Positions 56,284 through 64,000 of a stretch of DNA of 64,000 nucleotides are shown here, in pieces (the first letter of the stretch is position 1; the number at the start of each line of letters is the position of its first letter). Below the pieces are notes generated by a model, which was given only the letters and a program-made list of their open reading frames with translations, did no database searches and was not told the origin of the DNA. This DNA is from Pyricularia pennisetigena (lineage: Eukaryota; Ascomycota; Sordariomycetes; Magnaporthales; Pyriculariaceae). The DNA is taken from assembly GCF_004337985.1 (NCBI RefSeq), contig NC_043740.1, forward strand, positions 909,080 to 973,079, given 5' to 3'. The position numbers and the translations under genes were made by a program.

Positions 56284-57636
56284 TAACTATTATTTTGAAT
56301 AATGGTATATAATGTTACCTCAGACTCAGATTATATTATTTATACTTTAGAGGCTTTCAAACTACACACTGCATGTAATTAGCAACTTAATTAAAAGTTT
56401 TATTAATATTTTTATATCAACTGATAATTTATTTAGAAAACTAAATAATTTATGCAAATATTGGTAAAATGGGAAAAAACTTTAAGGTATCCATTCCCTC
56501 ATAAATTTGTACATAAATGTTATTTGACTTGGTTTCAGGAATTTTATTTAATTGAATAAAGCAAAAAAAAGAAAAGTAATACAAACTTATCATTCCTTTA
56601 GATAAAAGGGTAAAAAAAGCGGGTATTATAAGTCGGGTCTCACGTTGACGTTTGTTTATGTACGTAATCCACTCCTTCGAGTTTTGGTTCTAATAATGTC
56701 AAAATTGGTAAAAATATACGCGCGTTTCGATTGTAAATTAAACATAAAATTAAATAAACCTTACCTATCCGCTTATTTAACGCCTTATATAGTCGGATAT
56801 ATACCCCGAATTAAGATGGTATATTATATACATATATGCCACCCCCACATGTAAGAACCATAAAGTTTGGCTGCAAAATTAAAACAATATAAAGTTGATT
56901 TAGTAAAGCAAAAGAAAATATAAAATACACAATTAGCAATTTTTAATATTAAAAAGCTATCAAAGCCAACAGTATAAATTGGTTTGGACGTGAACGTCTT
57001 TCTACATACGTAATCCAATCCCTGAAAGTTTGGTTTTATTATCGGTAAAATTGGTAAAAATATAAACGAGTTTCGATTGTAAACTATACACAAAAGAATA
57101 TGTACTTTGCCTATCCCTTATTTAACTGCTTATATCATACGGTATATACAGCAAGATCTAATAACCGGGATATATATTTATATATATATATATACGACCC
57201 TCCACGGGCAAAAATTAGAAAATTCGGTTGAAAATTAAAAATAATATTAAAAAAAATCGAAACTCGAAAAGAAAATCGCAAAAACACTACCGCCACGAAC
57301 GGATTAAGGGCAGGTGGTATCCAGTTCGGCCGTGATAGCAGATAAAGAAATAAATCAAATCGCTACTAATAGCGGTATTAAACGCTATTTTCAATGATAT
57401 TTTCTTTTTTCAATCTTTTGCGTGGTTATGGAATGATAAAGGAGTATCGGTCGAAAGGATGCCAAAAATACCGCCATAAACGGCGAAAATCGACAAATTA
57501 TCCTCAAACCTGAGCCAAAACGTTCTTTGGATGGACCCACAAATACATTGCAAAGCCGCAATTGAGCCACGAAGTGGAGCGAAGCGAACGAAGTGGATTA
57601 ATTGTGGAGCTTTGGGCTTCAGGGATGAGCCCTGAG

Positions 57637-58985
57637 AATAGTTATTGTACATAGCTTGTGCTTGAAAATGTTTAAATATCTAATATAATTTCTAATTTTT
57701 ACTCATACTTAATTATTATTATTAAAAACAGTAGATTATATTAAAACGGTAGTTTGTCATAAAGTATTTATTCTTGCAAGCTTAACGGAGTAAAGTTCAT
57801 GCGATTATCGTTTCAGATAAATATTTTCTTAATATTCTCATTTTAACCATTGATCTGCCAAAAAACTGATTAATTCGCTCAATTATTGATGAAATTAAAA
57901 AAGAAACCATAATATAACCATTATCTTGTCATATTACATATAAAATCATTTGACATTTTTTTTTAAATCAATTCTGTTTGCTTAAATATAATGAAAAATA
58001 AAAAGAAAACACAAATTTACCATTCTCTTGTATAAGAAAATGATAAAACCAAATATCATAAATCGGGTTTTACTTGGAGGTTTGTTAATATACCTCACCC
58101 AATCCCTTCAACCTTGATTTTGATGTCGTTAAAGTTGCTGAAAATATAAAAGTATTTGGAGTGTGATTTTTAAATAAAAAAATATATATTTAACCTATTA
58201 GTCTTTTTAACCGCCGGTATAATCTAGTATAAGCACCAGAATTTGAAATAGCACTATGTATACCTATAACACCCCCCACGTGCAGAAAGTCTCAAATTTG
58301 GTTCAAAAACAAAAATAATATAAAATAAAATCGAAAATCGACAAAAAATCGAAAAAAAACAATACCGCCATAAAGGGATTAAAGGCAAATGGTATCCAAT
58401 TTGGCCGTTAAAGCAAATCAAAATATAAATTAGATCGTTGTCAATAGTCCTACTAAATGCTATATCCAAGGTACAAACAGTTTCTATTTACGATTTTTAT
58501 TATTTATTTTTTATAACAGAGTGTCAATCGCCAAAATACCGAAAACAACGCCATAAAAGGCGAAAATCGACAAGTTGTCTTCAAACTAGAACGACCACGA
58601 TCGTTGGGTGGACCTGACTCACAGGTACAACCAACGCCGCAATTGAGGCACGCAATGGCTCAATTGCGGGGCGTTCATCCTAGGATGAGCCCTGAGGCTA
58701 ATAAATCATTTGTTTTAAGCGATAATTGCATGCAATTTGCTCGGTTGAATTTGTAAACAAATATATTATTCAAAATCATATTATGGCTACATTTCTTACT
58801 ACCATTTATCCTAATAAATTCAATATCATAAAATAGATTAAATGTTTAGATTTACTCAGGTATAATGTAATTACAATAACGGCTTTTATATAGAAAAAGT
58901 CACTAAATTCCAAATATTGTACCGCAGGCAACCTTATATTTTTACGATTTTAATTTAATTTTCTATTTAAATGTTCAACTGCATA
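57637..58985. repeat. AT-rich region with a third arm of the long-TIR repeat
   Basis: 58050-58696 repeats, in the same orientation, the right arm of the 53364-57636 element (ending GGATGAGCCCTGAG at 58696, after CAATTGCGGGG). From 58900 a left arm of the palindromic repeat begins. No gene. Confidence 0.55.
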
Positions 58986-58987
58986 TA

Positions 58988-60838
58988 ACGTCGGGTACCC
59001 CCTGATGGCCATCTTCCCTGTTGGCCACCCAAAAATAATAACACCTTTCTTTTTATCCTCTAACTTCTATTACAAATATCTCGATAAATCTTTCACTTTT
59101 GGACTTACCTTTTTCTGATCTTAATTCTCCATTTTGCAATAAAGCAAAATACCGAAAACCAGCTTACTTCTGCCATTAAAAACGTTAATAATGGCGAATC
59201 AATTGCAAAACCTCCCGAAAATGGGGTATACCTATAAGCACCCTTCGAGGCCGTTTTAACGGCGCCTAATCTAAAGAACAAACAAAACAATTATTCTTAA
59301 AGCTTTTACCGGAACGGGAAAAGCATTTAATCAATTGAGTGCTTGCCCAGGCCGTTTTAGGCTTTCCACCAATGCACTAGGAACTACGCTTTGTTGCGGA
59401 ACGAATTTTTCAGGCCGCCGGAGAAATATAAGGTTTTGGAAAACGTTATATAACACGGTTTTTGGTTCGTTATCCAATCCTTAAGTTGAAAGGTCCCGTC
59501 GATTAAAGAACACCCGGGTTGATGGGTCTATTACGGAAATAATTAAATTTTGGTGGTTTTATATTATTAACCCCGTTATTAACGATATTAAACCGGAAAA
59601 TCGGTGGAATATGGACGACGCCGGTGTAATCAAAGGTAGAAGATTTAACGGCCTGGTATTAGGGCTTAACGGGATCTAGCCGTTATGACGGAAAAAGCCC
59701 GGAACGTGGGGTTGGACGACTATAATCGAATATATATCGGTTACGGGGGTTACCATACCTCCCCTGGTTATATTTGAAGGATGAAACGTATAATGACAAT
59801 AATTCTTGACAAATTGGGAGTATTTCGATAACTGGTATTTTATATAACCGAAAACGGTTGGACAAATAGCGTAACGGTCATCGTATGGTAAAAAAACTGT
59901 TTATTCCGTAGACCCAATTTTAAACCCCTAAAAAGTGGTAATTGGTTTTCGACGGTTATAAATTACACGTTACGGACGAATTTATGCTTTCTTACGTCCA
60001 AAATAATACTCAACTCCTATATTTACCCCTTTATTCGTCGTACGTCCTTCAAATATTGAATTTATTAGTTTTTGGGCCATTAAAAAGGTTTTCAACGTTA
60101 AAATGGATTTACAAACCAGTTTTGCTGTTCGACGGTTGTTGGAAAAAGAAATTTCCTTTTTTGATATAAAACAAACAAATTGAAAGCATTTACAATAAAA
60201 TATATTTAATTTGGTGGCGTATAACGGGGTTATAGCCGGTGAATTTGGTAAAACCATTTTTAAACCCTTTTTCGTTAAACAATAGCAACGCCAACGTTAT
60301 AAAAAATAAAAACAATGGTTTGCAAAAGGATAAAATATCGGAAAACCTAATCCAAAAAATTAACGACCCGTTTTTACTTTTTTGGAAAACCCCTAAAACG
60401 ACCCGAAATATTCGACTTTAATTACAGGAAATTTCCTGGTCCGAAAGAAGTAACGCTATTTTACGGCTTTTGTTTGCATAGATTCAAAAAAGCTTCGAAA
60501 CCAAAAATACTTGATTGGCTAAAATTTAGTAAAAAATCAATTTATTGGAAGCACAATTGGAGGTAATACCGCCGGTTAAAACGAGAAGGGTGGTTCCGCA
60601 TCCAAACCCGCTTCTAATTAATAAATAAAATACTGTTGGATTATAGGAAAATAATATAAAACATTTGGAACTTTTAACTAATAGAAAAAAAGGTTAATAA
60701 ACCGGAACAGCCTGAGAACGATTGTATTTTTGGGCGTTCATTGTTTTATATTTCAATTAGTTCATAAAAATAGGCATTTCGTTGTTAGAATTTTAGGTGT
60801 GGCCAACAGGGGGGGGNCTATCAGGGTGTACCCGACGT
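58988..60838 (+). mobile_element. Fot1/pogo-type DNA transposon (Tc1/mariner superfamily), decayed
   Basis: 1851 bp with ends ACGTCGGGTACCCCCTGATG and ...GTACCCGACGT, flanked by TA (58986-58987, 60839-60840). Size, TA target and transposase type fit fungal Fot1-like elements. It sits inside a copy of the palindromic repeat arm, so it is the younger insertion. One N (60817) lies near its right end. Confidence 0.85.
59330..60480 (+). pseudogene. Fot1/pogo transposase relic
   Basis: Stop-riddled plus-strand fragments: RIFQAAGEI.GFGKRYITRFL (CENP-B/HTH-type region), then WTTPV around the first catalytic Asp (expected MDE), and the DDE-domain block VFDGYKLHVTDEFM...TQLLYLPLYSSYVLQILNLLVFGPLKRF. 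The last matches the DG..SH.T.EF and LPPHTSHVLQPLD..VF pattern of the family with several decayed residues. Confidence 0.8.
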
Positions 60839-60945
60839 TAGTGGTTATACTGTTATACTTACGGATGGATTGCAAATCCTGTGTGAATATAGTGCACATA
60901 CCCGCTGTAAACCGCAAAATACGACAAATTATCCTCAAACTGTGA

Positions 60946-61140
60946 ACATGGTTAGCGCAGGGCTAATTATATTAGCTACCTTGCATTATCCTATAACGGC
61001 TAGCACGGGCTAATTTTATTAATCACCCTGCGTCGAATAAATAAACAAATAACAAATAAAACGTATACGCGTTTATACACACAAAGCTTTATATATCACG
61101 TTTTTGTTCATAGTTTTAACAACAAAACAAGTACGTCATA
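60946..61140. other. AT-rich spacer
   Basis: No feature recognised. Confidence 0.4.
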
Positions 61141-61232
61141 TATAATCTAGCTTAATGGTATAATACACGTACCATAATCTATATCATATATACGTTGTTG
61201 AAATGCGTGGGTTCGAATCCCGTTGTGGTCGC
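61141..61232 (+). ncRNA. tRNA-like relic (possible SINE head)
   Basis: An A-box-like TAGCTTAATGG (61148-61158) and an exact B-box GGTTCGAATCC (61210-61220) have tRNA-like order. The T-arm can pair (GTGGG/CCCGT), but the 5' and 3' acceptor strands match at only about four of seven positions. So it is not a working tRNA. A tRNA-derived SINE or a RIP-mutated tRNA copy are the options. Confidence 0.3.
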
Positions 61233-61594
61233 AGATTTTCTGTGCATGCATAAGCACAATAGGCCGTTAGGCTTAATGGGCCGTCAGGCTCAATAGGTCG
61301 GCAGGTCAGTCACATGAATAAGGCCAAATCATGTGACGTGACCCCGCATTCCGGACATCCGGATCAAAGATCTGCACCTACGGATTCGAACACGTAATTC
61401 ACAACTTAGCCTTAGATTGATTACCTTCATAACCTTTATCGATTCAACGATTCAATGAATTGATTGAACAACAATATATTATCTTTATTACCCGCTAGCA
61501 GACGGTTATCTGCCATTTCAACGTTCCATCAGCCTTATACGTGATCCACCTTTCCCCGCGTTCAAGATTAAGCTTATTCTATCTCGTAACCTCC
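61233..61594. other. Less AT-rich spacer with a degenerate short tandem repeat
   Basis: 61255-61312 repeats a GGCCGTNAGGCTNAAT-like unit about three times with drift. No gene. Confidence 0.4.
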
Positions 61595-63532
61595 TCACAT
61601 TTTACCGCTAAATTTCTGCGTTATAGGTGAATTTACAGCTATTTCCGTATTTTGTTCGGGATTTAGCTTTTCCGTTACCGTATTTTCTTCCGGTTCCGAA
61701 TCGGTGTAAATTCTATAGTCCTTGTAATTTTCGGGGTCTATATTATTTAGTTTCACTTCCAACGGGGCTGCGTAGCCCTTTGTAACCCCCTGTAAGGCCA
61801 TGTTAATAACGGTGCTATATTTATCATTATACAGGCGTAATTCGAAATTTTTGGTATATTTCGAATAAGGATATCGCACCTTTTAACCTTTGAACAAAAC
61901 GAATATTTAGCGGTAATTAGGCGTTCGCACGTCTTGCGATCCTTATCGTACAGGGTATTTTTTAATAATACGCCCCTTGAATAATAGTGTATAAGGCCAT
62001 TAACGATATTTATTCCAAACGAGGGGATATATAAAACGTTATTTAACGTAACCTTTTTAGATTCGTCAGCTTTTTGGCCGTAACGGACCTGTATTTTCAC
62101 AGTTCCGGTGCTTACAGGTTTAACAGGGCCACCTCCGGTACCGATTTCAACTGTAAAACTGGGGGTATAATCGGTAAAGAATTGCTTATTTGCAAAAATA
62201 TAGTGCGTGTTACCTGTATTATACAGGACATGGTAACCTAGTTTCAAAGGTTTAAGGGTCCTTTTTTCGCCGCGTCCAGGCTTCGTTTTAGCGTTTTACC
62301 GGTATCGGTTTCCGAATCCGAATCCGAACGTAATTTTATAATTCCGTTAATAGCGGAATTAACCTTTTATTCCAGGGTATTATACGGTGCGCATTCGTTA
62401 ACGTCACCTGGATTTGAGCCCGCAAATAATTCGAAATCCATAAAAACTATGGACGTTCCAGCGGTTAATTCGCTGGAATTGGAGGATTTAGTATTTTTTG
62501 CAAAAGCAGAATCTAAATTAGAGCTTTTACTCTTTTTTCGTGATTTAGAGGTGTTTTCCTGCCCATTATTTTCCTTTTTAACGCCTTTTTTAACGTTTTT
62601 TTACCCCTTTTTTTGCTTTTAAACCTATGAATAGCGGTTTTAGCCGTTGTAGAGCCTGAATTGGAATTTTCGGATATAAAGTCCGCTATAAGGTATTGCA
62701 AATTTAACTTTTCCGAATTTTGGCCTATTGTTTGCAAAACCCGTTGGGTATTGCGTTGGCGTTCGGTCCAAATAGGGAATATCCCCTCCAGGGCCCGTAA
62801 ATATTGGTTTCGTACACTTACCGGGTTAATTTGCACGTTAGTATTCATTGATTTAGCTACCAGTAAGTTAAAACGGTTATTCAATTTAGGTATTAATCTT
62901 TTAAATTTCGAAAAATTTAAAATGTGGAATTCCCGATATAAGGAATTTCGACTAATTTCGGGTGCAACGGAATAGTTATTTTCCAGGGTTTTATAAGCCG
63001 TTACGGGGTTGGAATGCCATGCAATAGATTTTAAAGGTTTTTTGGTTAAGCTGTTTTTTATAAGCAATAATAGGATTAATTGCCCGTGTTCCGGTAGGGT
63101 GTAACCAATTTTAGGGTTGAAAATAAATTCCGCTGCTTTTATAACCCTTAATTGTACTATTAACGCCTGTTTCCATAAATCGTAATTGCTAACCCCTATT
63201 AATTTACAATTTTCGGGGAAGGAAAATACCCGTTTCGATAGTTTTTTACCTATCCCGTCACCTCAAATTAGGTTGACGGGTGGATCAGGCGGTGCGGTAG
63301 CGGGTTTATTTTCCGGATTACCATGAGAATTAGTGAAATTACCGTTTTTCAGGGTTAATAAGGCAGTTAACTGTTAAATTATCCTTTGAAATTGATTAAT
63401 TTGCGTAATTAACGCTTTTAATTGCAGGTTTTGGGCCTGTAATTTAGCGGTTAGAATTTCGTTTGGGCTGGGTTCAGGCCCTTTATTTGTTGGAGTTGGG
63501 TCTGGAAGGCCCGATATAGGGTTGTTTTCCAT
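61595..63532 (-). pseudogene. Second Copia element: gag and protease relic
   Basis: From an ATG at 63532 the minus strand reads MENNPISGLPDPTPTNKGPE with only a few stops. A gag region follows: LIGVSNYDLWKQALIVQLR, SIAWHSNPVTAYKTLENNYS, ILNFSKFK, FNLLVAKSMNTNVQINPV and YLRALEGIFP. After a Lys-rich linker (62.52-62.65 kb), a Copia protease/pre-integrase block follows at 61.9-62.25 kb: NTGNTHYIFANKQFFTDYTP, where the DTG catalytic Asp is Asn, then VRYGQKADESKKVTLNNVLY and YDKDRKTC. The sequence then shifts frame, loses similarity and ends near 61595, so pol is missing. It is less decayed than the first Copia element. Confidence 0.8.
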
Positions 63533-64000
63533 TGTAGGGTAATTTGAATTATAGTTGCAATTCGCTAATTTATCGCTATAATCTACTAACCTAATCGTTT
63601 AAAGGTATACAAATACCCTATTAAATTTAGGATCTGCTATACCCTTTGCCTTTTAACGGGTATAGGCCTGTAATTGCCAATTACAGGGTTTATTGCTATT
63701 TTAAGTGGTTCAAATCCATGAAAATACAGGGTTGGAATCCCTAAAATCCGTAATTAATGGGTGCCCTGGTATTTGTACCAATCCAGGTGCACGTAACGAG
63801 TTTAATTCGTTAAATGGGCGCAGGGTAAATTGCAGGGTATCGTGCAGGGTAAATTAACCACTAACGTAATTCCGTTAATGGGTTTGTGGGTTATTATAAA
63901 CCCTATTAAACTCATTAGGATTTAATGGGTTTATGGGTTATTGTAAACCCTATTAAACGCATTAAAAGAATTTAGTGGGCTATTAGCGAACGAATACAGG
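63533..64000 (-). mobile_element. Probable leader/LTR side of the second Copia element
   Basis: Upstream of the gag start on the minus strand. It contains a 46-bp unit repeated twice (63875-63920 and 63921-63968; core AAACCCTATTAAA and AATGGGTTT). LTR ends cannot be set because the element runs off the window. Confidence 0.4.

Larger units (their letters stand above)
53364..57636. mobile_element. 4.3-kb element with long terminal inverted repeats, carrying nested insertions
   Basis: The left end CTCAGGGCTCATCC is repeated inverted at the right end, GGATGAGCCCTGAG. Similarity continues inward about 650 bp on each side (roughly 53364-54020 and 56990-57636), for example CACTTCGTGGCTCAATTGCG on both arms and a GGCCGA.(T)TGGATA...CCTGCC block. 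No obvious target duplication and no transposase seen. Inside lie an inverted-repeat element (~54.43-55.03 kb) and a TA-flanked MITE (55495-56283). An alternative is two separate repeats lying head to head. Confidence 0.6.

Noticed and set aside
63875..63968. Possible CRISPR-like or regulatory repeat
   Set aside because: Only two tandem 46-bp units without spacers, in a retrotransposon leader of a eukaryote.

Overview
The window is nuclear DNA of a filamentous ascomycete (Pezizomycotina). GC-rich genes carry short introns with GTAAGT-like donors, CTAAC-like branch points and AG acceptors. Several products are typically fungal: Rxt3, a DUF6604 protein, a Fig1-type membrane protein, a Zn2Cys6 factor with a fungal-specific domain, and a secreted GH10 xylanase. 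The transposon relics look RIP-like (stop-riddled, AT-shifted, transition-biased). A plant-associated Sordariomycete is my best guess, but the sequence alone does not settle the species. Every exon junction below was read by eye.

Layout. 0-5 kb: end of a GH10 xylanase gene, a small secreted cysteine-rich protein and a glutathionyl-hydroquinone reductase-type GST. 6.5-16.6 kb: a secreted amidohydrolase, a DUF6604 protein with one in-frame TAG, the mitochondrial assembly factor Sdh8/SDHAF4 and the histone-deacetylase-complex subunit Rxt3. 16.6-20.8 kb: gene-poor, ending in a homopolymer and an N gap. 20.8-28.8 kb: one complete but decayed Copia LTR retrotransposon, with 166-bp LTRs, a GATTA target-site duplication and about 2 kb of unexplained sequence between pol and the 3' LTR that has antisense coding potential. 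29-37.8 kb: a secreted DUF3237-like protein, a convergent small protein of unknown function, a Fig1-like protein with an in-frame TAG before a long proline-rich tail, a CadD-like transporter and a 2-oxoglutarate/Fe(II) dioxygenase. 39.6 kb: a second small secreted protein.

42.3-51 kb holds a DHDPS/NAL-family lyase or aldolase, an anion:cation symporter-type MFS permease, a Zn2Cys6 regulator divergent from the permease, and a short-chain dehydrogenase. This arrangement suggests a small regulated catabolic unit (uptake, oxidation/reduction, C-C lyase, regulator). A CGG-N9-CCG palindrome lies upstream of the lyase.

52.4-64 kb is an AT-rich nest of repeats: a hAT-type MITE with a perfect 8-bp target duplication, a 4.3-kb element with long terminal inverted repeats, other inverted-repeat elements, a Fot1/pogo-type transposon with TA target duplication, a short non-autonomous relative with the same termini, a tRNA-like relic, and a second Copia gag-protease relic on the minus strand. 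A short two-hairpin sequence module recurs at least eight times across repeats that otherwise look different. Three N gaps interrupt the sequence, each beside a long poly(A) or poly(T) run.
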